A DNA stretch of 7,015 bases from Bacteroidota bacterium (GTDB lineage Bacteria > Bacteroidota > Rhodothermia > Rhodothermales > JAAAOL01). This document shows, piece after piece, positions 1 to 5,114 of this stretch; the first letter of the stretch is position 1, and each line of letters begins with the position of its first letter. The notes under the pieces were generated by a model. It was not told the DNA's origin, ran no database searches, and saw nothing but the letters and a program-made list of their open reading frames with translations. Location of the stretch: NCBI GenBank assembly GCA_009908885.1, contig JAAAOL010000264.1, positions 1-7,015 of the forward strand. Reading direction: 5' to 3'. The position numbers and the translations under genes were made by a program.

Positions 1-2
1 CC

Positions 3-152
3 CTCCTCCCCGGCGAGACGGTCTACTACGTGGACGGCACCAGCGACGGCGCGCAGGTTAGCCTCGAATACGCCGCCGACGAGATCGAGTGGATGGTCGG
101 GTCGGCGGTGCCCCATGACGACGTCAAGGTGGACGAACCGGACTACTTCTGA
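3..152 (+). CDS. C-terminal end of a probable DUF4178-domain protein (5' truncated by window)
   Basis: An open frame runs from the window edge to TGA at 150-152 and leaves 49 residues, starting LLPGETVYYVDGT and ending DEPDYF. It does not look like a known family on its own. Laid against the complete DUF4178 protein downstream, it matches the end of that domain: GETVYYVDGTSDGAQVSLEY here aligns with GDPINYLDAEGKHRIFSVEY (residues 263-282 there), and AADEIEWMVGSAVPHDDV aligns with TSDELEVHAGPELEPLAV. The shared pattern is a G-[DE]-x-[IV]-x-Y-[LV]-D hairpin followed by S-[LV]-E-Y and an E-[IL]-E strand. I infer a second DUF4178 gene in the same direction, ending soon after the domain in an acidic tail with no membrane anchor. 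The alignment is by eye and short. The start, the full length and any N-terminal domains lie outside the window. Confidence 0.65.
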   Translation, partial: LLPGETVYYVDGTSDGAQVSLEYAADEIEWMVGSAVPHDDVKVDEPDYF

Positions 153-165
153 ACGCTGCCTCGCA

Positions 166-194
166 AGACCGCGGCCCACGGTCTGCCGTCTTTT
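166..194 (+). terminator. Weak intrinsic-terminator-like hairpin after the truncated gene
   Basis: A six-base stem, AGACCG (166-171) with CGGTCT (179-184), encloses a seven-base loop. Four bases further on comes TCTTTT (189-194). It lies 14 bases after the stop of the upstream gene, where a terminator would be expected. The stem is short and the T-run is interrupted and displaced, so termination here is only a possibility. If real, it would separate the truncated gene from the operon that begins near 442. Confidence 0.35.
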
Positions 195-251
195 CCGACC
201 CCAACGATACTAGGTGGAATCATCCAAGAACGTTTGCACACCGCCCGTCAT

Positions 252-388
252 GGTTTCGCCTGGGTCCTCTCCTTCCGCGAAGGAGAGCCAGCGAGGATGA
301 CCGCTCACAGCCCGCGTCCGGGGGGGCACATCCCTCTTGTTCTCCCTTCTAGAAGGGAGAGACCTCAACGGTAGCGCTGAGGCGAACC
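252..388. repeat. Palindromic intergenic element with short inverted ends
   Basis: This gene-free stretch holds two strong palindromes. The first is CTCTCCTTC (267-275), a three-base spacer, then GAAGGAGAG (279-287). The second is a perfect 20-bp palindrome at 341-360 whose half is TCTCCCTTCT. The two are near-copies of each other. They lie inside outer inverted ends, GGTTTCGCC (252-260) and GGCGAACC (381-388), which are complementary except for one extra T. The layout is that of a REP/BIME-like or MITE-like mobile palindromic unit, about 137 bp long with no coding capacity of its own. A seven-G run lies near its middle (320-326). Copies elsewhere in the genome cannot be seen from this window, so repeat status is inferred from structure alone. 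An alternative is a bidirectional terminator or an RNA-structured leader of the operon at 442. Confidence 0.45.
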
Positions 389-441
389 ACACCGAAGTGC
401 CAACATGCTTTCATTGATCTACATAGCTCACCACGACGACC

Positions 442-630
442 ATGTTCTCACGCATCCCCGGCGGGCTCGGCACCATCCTCATCGCCCTCATCTTCATCGG
501 CGGCTTCGGCTCCTGTGCGTCGATGGCGTACCGGGGCGCGGGCGCCCAAGAAATCGGCCAGCCCAGCGTGCGGGCAGGCAGTGTCGTCGGCCCGGCGGTC
601 GTCGGCGGCGGTCCGCGCGTCGGTAAGTAA
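442..630 (+). CDS. Small predicted membrane protein or lipoprotein, 62 aa, first gene of the operon
   Basis: I do not recognise the family. The ATG at 442 opens a 62-residue frame. A short basic N-terminus (MFSRIPGG) is followed by a hydrophobic segment at residues 9-29 (LGTILIALIFIGGFGSC...), then a Gly/Val/Pro-rich tail with several basic residues and no predicted fold. Cys25 ends the hydrophobic run in the context FGSC. That is an imperfect lipobox (F at -3), so the product could be a lipoprotein or a single-span membrane peptide. The stop is 20 bases before the DUF4178 start, which fits co-transcription. Overlapping frames on both strands are also open here because of the high GC. This frame is preferred for its membrane-protein composition, its spacing and its 'acgaccATG' start context, shared with genes downstream. 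In such operons a small membrane partner of DUF4178 or DUF350 is plausible but unproven. Confidence 0.5.
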   Translation: MFSRIPGGLGTILIALIFIGGFGSCASMAYRGAGAQEIGQPSVRAGSVVGPAVVGGGPRVGK

Positions 631-650
631 CGCATCTCCCCTCGCCCATC

Positions 651-2162
651 ATGGCTGCATCCAACGTCGAGTCGCATCTCCGCACCGGCATCCAGGCTGC
701 CCGGCGGGGCCATCATGAGCCCGCCCGGCGGATCCTGCGCGAGGTCGTCGACGCGGCGCCGGACAATGAACTGGCGTGGCTCTGGCTGGCCCGCGTGACG
801 GACGACGACGCCGAGAAGGAGCGCGCCCTCCGCACGGCGCTGCGGCTCAACCCTGAGAACCGGTGGGCCGCGCAGCAACTGGACTCCGGCGCCTCCGCCG
901 CGCCCGCAACGCCCGGCGACATCCCACAGCCGCCGCGTCAGCAGGCGCCCGAGATCGTCGAACTGAAGTGCCCCAACTGTGGCGGCAACGTCTCGGTCCA
1001 CGGCGATAAGGGGGTCAAAACCGTCGTCTGCAACTACTGCGGCGCGGTGCTCGACCTCAGCGAGGAGCAGACCCAGATCCTCGCCCAGGTCGATCCTGAG
1101 ACCACACCGCTCCAGCCCATCGACGTGGGCATGACAGCCACCTTCGGCGACCGGACGTACACGGTCTACGGCTGGATGCGCTACGAGGGCAGCGACGAGT
1201 ACGAGACGTGGCAGTGGGACGAGTGGCTGCTGGTGGCCGACGACGGGCATTCGCTCTGGCTCAGCTACGATCCCGAGGCCGGCTTCGTCATCCAGGAGCG
1301 CGTGACCGACTTCGAGCCGTTCGATCCGGCCTCGGCCATGTTCATCAAGACGCCGCAGGGCATGGCCGCCGTCAAGGAGCGCGACCAGGCCCGCATCGTG
1401 GCGCTGCGCGGCGAGTTCACGTGGCGCGCCCGCGTGGGCGACCCGATCAATTACCTCGACGCCGAGGGCAAACACCGCATCTTCAGCGTCGAATACACGA
1501 GCGACGAGCTGGAGGTGCACGCAGGCCCCGAGCTGGAGCCGCTGGCTGTGTGGCAGGCGTTCGGGATGGACGAGAAGGTGGAGGCCGCCCGCGAGCGCGC
1601 CGAGGCCCGCGCCGCCAAGAAGGCCAAGCTGGGCGCCCGGGCGAAAGTTGTCGGCTGGCTCGCCGTCCTATCGTGGGTGCTCGTCCTCTTCGGCGGGTGC
1701 GCCGGGCACGAGGTGCTCGACCAGCAGGTGGTGCTGACGCTCGACCAGAACCCGACTCAGCGCCTCGGCCCCGTGACGCTCGACGAGACGACGCGGGCGC
1801 ACGAACTCATTCTGGAACTGGACGACCTGCCCACCAACTCGTGGGCCACCGTCAGCGCCTGGGCCTATGACGAAAAGAAGTCGAAGTACCTCCTCGTCTC
1901 GGCAGGCTTCTGGGACGAGGAAGGCTACGACGACGGCTACTGGCACGAGGCCGACCTCAAGAGCAGCACCAAATTTAAGCCGGTGACAGCGGGCGAGTAC
2001 CTGATCGAACTCAACCTGGAAGAACTCTCGCCACAGAATACACCGCAGCAACTGCTGCTGACCGTCCGCCTCCAGGAAGGCGTCTGGAGCATCGGCTACC
2101 TGGTCACCATCGGCATTCTGCTGACGCTGACGTGGTTCGTCTACAAGATTCGCGGCGGCTGA
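651..2162 (+). CDS. TPR-like / zinc-ribbon / DUF4178 membrane protein with exported C-terminal domain
   Basis: This 503-residue protein is multi-domain. Residues 5-77 form two TPR-like helical hairpins (VESHLRTGIQAARRG..., then ELAWLWLARV...RTALRLNPEN). A Pro/Ala linker follows. Next is a zinc ribbon with C107-x2-C110 and C127-x2-C130 (CPNCGG, CNYCGA). Residues ~158-303 are a DUF4178 domain, recognisable by the opening VGMTATFGDRTYTVYGWMRY, the WDEWLLVADDGHSLWLSYD strand pair and the closing FSVEYTSDELEVHAG. A charged Ala/Glu/Lys/Arg helix (306-332) leads into TM1 (332-350). Residues ~355-475 are probably outside the cytoplasm, rich in beta strands and acidic/Tyr-rich, and TM2 (478-498) returns the chain with a basic KIRGG end. 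DUF4178 has no proven activity. It recurs beside DUF350 and membrane SpeE proteins. Here it could sense on the cytoplasmic side and transmit to, or hold, the enzyme at the membrane. The start is the first ATG after the small upstream gene, 20 bases away. Confidence 0.93.
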   Translation: MAASNVESHLRTGIQAARRGHHEPARRILREVVDAAPDNELAWLWLARVTDDDAEKERALRTALRLNPENRWAAQQLDSGASAAPATPGDIPQPPRQQAPEIVELKCPNCGGNVSVHGDKGVKTVVCNYCGAVLDLSEEQTQILAQVDPETTPLQPIDVGMTATFGDRTYTVYGWMRYEGSDEYETWQWDEWLLVADDGHSLWLSYDPEAGFVIQERVTDFEPFDPASAMFIKTPQGMAAVKERDQARIVALRGEFTWRARVGDPINYLDAEGKHRIFSVEYTSDELEVHAGPELEPLAVWQAFGMDEKVEAARERAEARAAKKAKLGARAKVVGWLAVLSWVLVLFGGCAGHEVLDQQVVLTLDQNPTQRLGPVTLDETTRAHELILELDDLPTNSWATVSAWAYDEKKSKYLLVSAGFWDEEGYDDGYWHEADLKSSTKFKPVTAGEYLIELNLEELSPQNTPQQLLLTVRLQEGVWSIGYLVTIGILLTLTWFVYKIRGG

Positions 2163-2209
2163 TCCGTCCGCCCCACGCACGTACTTCATTCATCCATCAC
2201 CCTCTGACC

Positions 2210-2503
2210 ATGCGCACACTTCTCGCTTTTCTGCCCCTGCTGCTCGCCTCGCCCCTCGCCGTCGCTGCCCAGGACGCCGGGCGGCGCTCTGCCGACATGA
2301 CGGGCTGGTACTTTCTGTCGACGCTCGTCTACGGCCTGCTCGGCATCGCCCTCTGCGTGCTCGGCTACTTCGCCTTCGACAAGATTGCGGGCCTCAACCT
2401 TCAGCACGAACTCGTCGAAGACCAGAACATCGCCCTCGGCATCATGCTGGCGGGCGTCTTCGTCGGCATCGCCATCGTCATCGGCTCCGTGATGCTGTCG
2501 TAA
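2210..2503 (+). CDS. DUF350 family membrane protein, single-unit form with signal peptide
   Basis: The ATG at 2210 gives 97 residues. An upstream in-frame ATG at 2132 lies inside the preceding gene and would put a basic stretch before a clear signal peptide, so 2210 is preferred. Residues 1-20 are a signal peptide (MRTLLAFLPLLLASPLAVAA) with likely cleavage near AVA-AQ or AA-QD. TM1 spans ~33-54 (WYFLSTLVYGLLGIALCVLGYFAFD). A polar loop carries ELVEDQN, and TM2 (~74-96) has ALGIMLAGVFVGIAIVIG. The loop asparagine and the N-x-A-x-G...A-G...G-x-x-I pattern of TM2 are typical of DUF350, to which E. coli YjfL belongs. Many members carry two tandem units (four helices). This one has a single unit, so it probably oligomerises. 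It lies 47 bases after the DUF4178 gene and 44 before speE. Its biochemical role is unknown. Its neighbours suggest a membrane partner of the aminopropyltransferase. Confidence 0.92.
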   Translation: MRTLLAFLPLLLASPLAVAAQDAGRRSADMTGWYFLSTLVYGLLGIALCVLGYFAFDKIAGLNLQHELVEDQNIALGIMLAGVFVGIAIVIGSVMLS

Positions 2504-2547
2504 GCCGACGCGCTTCGTCGCCCATCGCTTCCGCATTCTGACCTCGC

Positions 2548-4089
2548 ATGTCCGCCTTCCCTGGCCGTACTGATGCCCCGCTGCGCCACCGTCAGGCGAC
2601 GGTGCTGCTGGTGAGCGTGTTCATCATCGCCATTTGCGGGATCGTCTACGAGCTGGTGATCGGCACGTTGTCGTCGTACTTGTTCGGCAACAGCGTGGCC
2701 CATTTTTCCGTGACGATCGGGCTGTTTATGAGCGCGATGGGGCTGGGCGCATACCTGTCCAAGCGGGCCGAGCGGCACCTGCTGCGCTGGTTTCTGGCGG
2801 TCGAGCTGGGCGTGGGCGTCGTCGGCGGCCTGTCGGCGGCGCTGCTCTATGCCGTCTTCGCCATGAGTTCGCTGTACCACGTGGCGATGGTGCTCCTGAT
2901 CCTGGTGACGGGCAGCCTCATCGGCATGGAGATCCCGCTGGTGACGCGGCTGCTGGGCGGCTGGGACGCCCTCAAGGACACGCTCTCCAACGTGCTGGCC
3001 GTCGACTACGTGGGCGCGCTGCTGGCGTCGGTGCTGTTTCCCATCGTGCTGCTGCCCCACCTCGGCCTGCTCAACACGGCCTTCGCGATGGGCCTGCTCA
3101 ACCTGGCCGTCGTGGGCGTGGTGCTGTGGACCTTCCGCGACCGGCTGCCGGACGTGCGCCGATGGAGCCTGGGCACGGCGGCGTTGGCCGTCCTGCTCGT
3201 GGCAGGCGCCGTCAGTTCGGACACCCTCTCGGCCGTCTTCGAGCAGCAGCTCTACGACGACGACGTGGTGTTTACCGAGCAGACCCCGTACCAGCGCATT
3301 ACGGTGACGCGCTTCGGCGACGACCTGCGCCTCTTTCTGGACGGCAACCTGCAATTCAGCGCGGCGGATGAGTACCGCTACCACGAAGCCCTCGTCCATC
3401 CGGCGATGGCGCTGACGGCCTCCCGCGAGCAGGTGCTCGTCCTGGGCGGCGGCGACGGGCTGGCCGTGCGCGAGGTGCTCAAGTACGACGACGTGCGGCG
3501 CGTCGTCCTCGTCGACCTGGACCCGGCGATGACCGACCTGGGCCGCCGCTACGCCCCGCTCCGTACGCTCAACGACGACGCCCTGCACGACCCGCGCGTC
3601 GAGGTCGTCCACGCCGATGCGTTTTCCTATCTGGCCGAGACGAGCGACCGCTTCGGCGCCATCCTGATCGACCTGCCGGACCCGAACAACGAAGGCCTCG
3701 GCAAGCTGTACAGCACGGCCTTCTACGAACTCGTTCGGCAGCACCTGGCGCGCGGCGGGCTGATGGCGTCGCAGGCCACCTCGCCGTACTTCGCCCGCAA
3801 GACGTACTGGTCCATCGTCCACACCGTCGAGGCCACCGGGCTGACGGCGCATCCGTACCACCTCTACGTGCCCTCCTTCGGCGACTGGGGCTTCGTGCTG
3901 GCCGCCGCGCACGCCATCGACCCCGCCGCCTTCGCCCTCGACGTGCCGACACGCTACCTGACGGCTGACCTCTTCCAGGCGAGCCGCCTCTTCGACCGGG
4001 ACACGGACGAAGTGCCCGCGGAGGTCAACACGCTGGACCACCAGATCATCCTCACCTACTATGACCAGGGCTGGCAGCGGTGGAACTGA
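2548..4089 (+). CDS. speE: Membrane-bound polyamine aminopropyltransferase (spermidine/spermine synthase family)
   Basis: This 513-residue protein has an N-terminal half of about seven membrane helices (roughly residues 17-38, 52-71, 80-105, 108-130, 150-170, 173-195 and 207-225) and a cytoplasmic aminopropyltransferase domain (~235-513). Visible motifs are Q269 and D274-E275...Y278-H279-E280 (ADEYRYHE), the substrate-entry signature; GGGDG at 300-304 for AdoMet-type cofactor; VDLD at 322-325, where the usual glutamate is aspartate; A356-D357-A358; and the catalytic IDLPDPN (374-380) with D375 and D378. These features indicate an active enzyme that transfers the aminopropyl group of decarboxylated AdoMet to an amine acceptor, releasing 5'-methylthioadenosine. 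Soluble SpeE is about 280-300 residues, and the added membrane half marks the long bacterial form often found with DUF350. The acceptor cannot be read from the sequence: putrescine, spermidine or a lipid- or peptide-linked amine are all possible. The stop TGA shares its A with the speD ATG, indicating translational coupling. Confidence 0.94.
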   Translation: MSAFPGRTDAPLRHRQATVLLVSVFIIAICGIVYELVIGTLSSYLFGNSVAHFSVTIGLFMSAMGLGAYLSKRAERHLLRWFLAVELGVGVVGGLSAALLYAVFAMSSLYHVAMVLLILVTGSLIGMEIPLVTRLLGGWDALKDTLSNVLAVDYVGALLASVLFPIVLLPHLGLLNTAFAMGLLNLAVVGVVLWTFRDRLPDVRRWSLGTAALAVLLVAGAVSSDTLSAVFEQQLYDDDVVFTEQTPYQRITVTRFGDDLRLFLDGNLQFSAADEYRYHEALVHPAMALTASREQVLVLGGGDGLAVREVLKYDDVRRVVLVDLDPAMTDLGRRYAPLRTLNDDALHDPRVEVVHADAFSYLAETSDRFGAILIDLPDPNNEGLGKLYSTAFYELVRQHLARGGLMASQATSPYFARKTYWSIVHTVEATGLTAHPYHLYVPSFGDWGFVLAAAHAIDPAAFALDVPTRYLTADLFQASRLFDRDTDEVPAEVNTLDHQIILTYYDQGWQRWN

Positions 4090-4451
4090 TGCCTGAGGGA
4101 CGACGCCACATCCTGCTGGACCTCTGGGTCGAGAACCCGGCCGTGCTCAAGTGGTCGCCGCCGCTGCGGACGCTGCTGCTGGAGGCCGCCCGGGCCAGCG
4201 GCGCCACGATCCTGGCTGACCGCTTCCATCAGTTCGAGCCGTACGGCGTGACGGGCATCCTGCTCCTGGCCGAGTCGCACCTCAGCATCCACACCTGGCC
4301 GGAAGACCGCCTGGCCACGCTGGACGTGTTCACCTGCGGATCGATGGATACGGACCTCATCCTGGAGCACGTCCGCGCCGCCCTCACGCCCACCCGGGAG
4401 CAGATCCAGACAGTGCAGCGCGGCATCGCGTCGCAGTCGGCCTCGCAGTAG
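4089..4451 (+). CDS. speD: S-adenosylmethionine decarboxylase proenzyme, class 1B
   Basis: The 120-residue SpeD proenzyme cleaves itself between Glu62 and Ser63 in the ESHLSIHTWPE block (residues 62-72), converting Ser63 to the pyruvoyl cofactor. It then decarboxylates AdoMet to give the aminopropyl donor for the preceding SpeE. Ser63, His68 and Cys83 (FTCGS) are all present and fall at the same numbers as in the characterised Thermotoga maritima enzyme. Length and GVTGILLLAESH are typical of the short bacterial class. The chosen ATG (4089) overlaps the speE stop by one base (TGATG). An in-frame GTG at 4080 would add three residues but break the numbering match, so ATG is preferred. The tail after residue ~103 is polar and variable. 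Some SpeD homologues have changed to ornithine or arginine decarboxylases. The adjacent SpeE argues for AdoMet here but does not prove it. Confidence 0.95.
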   Translation: MPEGRRHILLDLWVENPAVLKWSPPLRTLLLEAARASGATILADRFHQFEPYGVTGILLLAESHLSIHTWPEDRLATLDVFTCGSMDTDLILEHVRAALTPTREQIQTVQRGIASQSASQ

Positions 4452-4606
4452 GTACCGGCTGGGCTCTCGACGTCCCCGTCGAACAAGGCAGCACCGTTTG
4501 TAGTGCGGAACTGGTCGCCGCAGGCAGCTGTTTTTACCGTCCATTATCTTTTCCGCTCGACTCGACTCCCGTGCCGGACGACGACGGAACGCACCCTGCC
4601 CGCCCT
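4452..4606. other. Intergenic stretch after speD, no gene seen
   Basis: No credible gene is seen. A hairpin with a six-base stem, TCGACG (4467-4472) with CGTCGA (4477-4482), lies 15 bases after the speD stop. It lacks a following T-run, so it is at best a weak operon-end signal. An AT-rich island at 4530-4553 contains TATCTTTT (4545-4552), close to the Bacteroidota -7 box TAnnTTTG, but no TTG box at the expected distance upstream. It might be the old promoter of the decayed locus that starts at 4607. Overlapping frames on both strands here have composition unlike protein. Confidence 0.3.
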
Positions 4607-4714
4607 ATGGAACGCTTCGTACATACGTCGCACGACTTCGAGGATGCGGCCCGCTGGGATCGGCAACAACATCTCAGCCTGTCTCCTTCTGGCGGGGTGA
4701 CATTCCGGGCGTAG
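4607..4714 (+). pseudogene. N-terminal remnant of a small protein that usually precedes a stand-alone nucleotidyltransferase
   Basis: The ATG at 4607 opens 35 residues to TAG at 4712-4714. The first 27 (MERFVHTSHDFEDAARWDRQ, then QHLSLSP) resemble the start of a small protein commonly encoded just before a nucleotidyltransferase-fold protein, whose N-terminus reads roughly 'KSFEEAexADRexxxSLTPEERL'. The likeness stops right after SLSP, where the family continues EERL and this frame reads SGGVTFRA and ends. I infer that a deletion removed the rest of this gene and the first part of the next one, since the nucleotidyltransferase remnant begins in another frame at about the same place. The family likeness is from memory of the motif and was not searched. 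A real 35-aa peptide is possible but unlikely. Confidence 0.5.
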
Positions 4715-4964
4715 CCGACCCAGAAGAGCTGATGCATCCCGGCCTGATCCTTCAATTTGCCCCCCCAACCGTATCGATCTCCTTAATCAGATTGCGGGGA
4801 CGACGTTCGACGAGGTGTGGCCGACGCGATTAGAGGTCGCGCTGGTTTCAGAGACCACAACGACGCCGGCGTACTACATCGGTCTGGAGCAATTGATCAC
4901 GAATAAGCGGGCAGCAGGACGTCCCAAAGACCTCCAGAATCTGAGTTATTTACGACACCTTTAG
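4708..4964 (+). pseudogene. C-terminal remnant of a stand-alone nucleotidyltransferase, frameshifted at a C7 run
   Basis: Two frames join into one recognisable protein end. Frame one (4708-4761) reads GVADPEELMHPGLILQFA. After a seven-C run (4760-4766), frame two (from 4767) reads NRIDLLNQIAGTTFDEVW, then a short variable part, IGLEQLITNKRAAGRPKD and LQNLSYLRHL, ending at TAG 4962-4964. An eighth C would give QFAPPNRIDLL in one frame, exactly the expected family motif (Q-[IL]-G-x-P-P-N-R-I-D-[IL]-L). The closing I-x-N-K-R-A-A-G-R-P-x-D-L block is characteristic of small nucleotidyltransferase-fold proteins annotated as nucleotidyltransferase/DUF6036-like. The N-terminal catalytic part with its paired aspartates is absent. 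The remnant therefore lacks the active site as well as being frameshifted, and a sequencing error at the C-run would not restore function. Confidence 0.7.
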
Positions 4965-5114
4965 TGGGTCAGGTACGGGTCAGGCAGGTACCGTCCCGCC
5001 GACACTTCTTCGCCACTCGCACATTCTGCTACCCTATCAGCATGTAACATCCTGATCGGCAAGGACGTAGTTCCAGATACGTTCATTTGCACTACTCATC
5101 CGACGCCCCACCCC
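4965..5114. other. Intergenic stretch upstream of the exported repeat protein, with short direct repeats
   Basis: No gene is seen. GGGTCAGG occurs twice (4966-4973 and 4977-4984), and AGGTAC occurs at 4971-4976 and 4986-4991, giving a small tandem-like patch right after the nucleotidyltransferase remnant. The promoter of the gene at 5115 should lie in 5000-5110, where AT content rises (around 5036-5050 and 5075-5095). I cannot name boxes with confidence. There is no Shine-Dalgarno-like sequence before the ATG at 5115 (cgccccacccc). Confidence 0.3.

Noticed and set aside
411..1520. Long minus-strand open frame (369 codons) opposite the small peptide and DUF4178 gene
   Set aside because: Its composition (Arg/His/Val/Asp-rich, low complexity) is that of an antisense shadow in GC-rich DNA, and the plus strand encodes recognisable domains.
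2132..2209. Upstream in-frame ATG extension of the DUF350 gene
   Set aside because: It would add 26 residues rich in Arg/His/Pro before an obvious signal peptide and overlap the end of the DUF4178 gene by 31 bases. The ATG at 2210 fits better.
2401..4041. Long minus-strand open frame (546 codons) opposite speE
   Set aside because: It is full of His, Gln, Arg and Val runs typical of antisense translation. The plus strand holds all SpeE motifs.
4467..4482. Hairpin after speD as an intrinsic terminator
   Set aside because: The six-base stem is not followed by a T-run, so I do not annotate it as a terminator and mention it only within the intergenic entry.
4503..4768. Overlapping 65-74-codon frames on both strands after speD
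   Set aside because: They have no recognisable features, and the region is better explained by the remnant frames starting at 4607 and about 4708.
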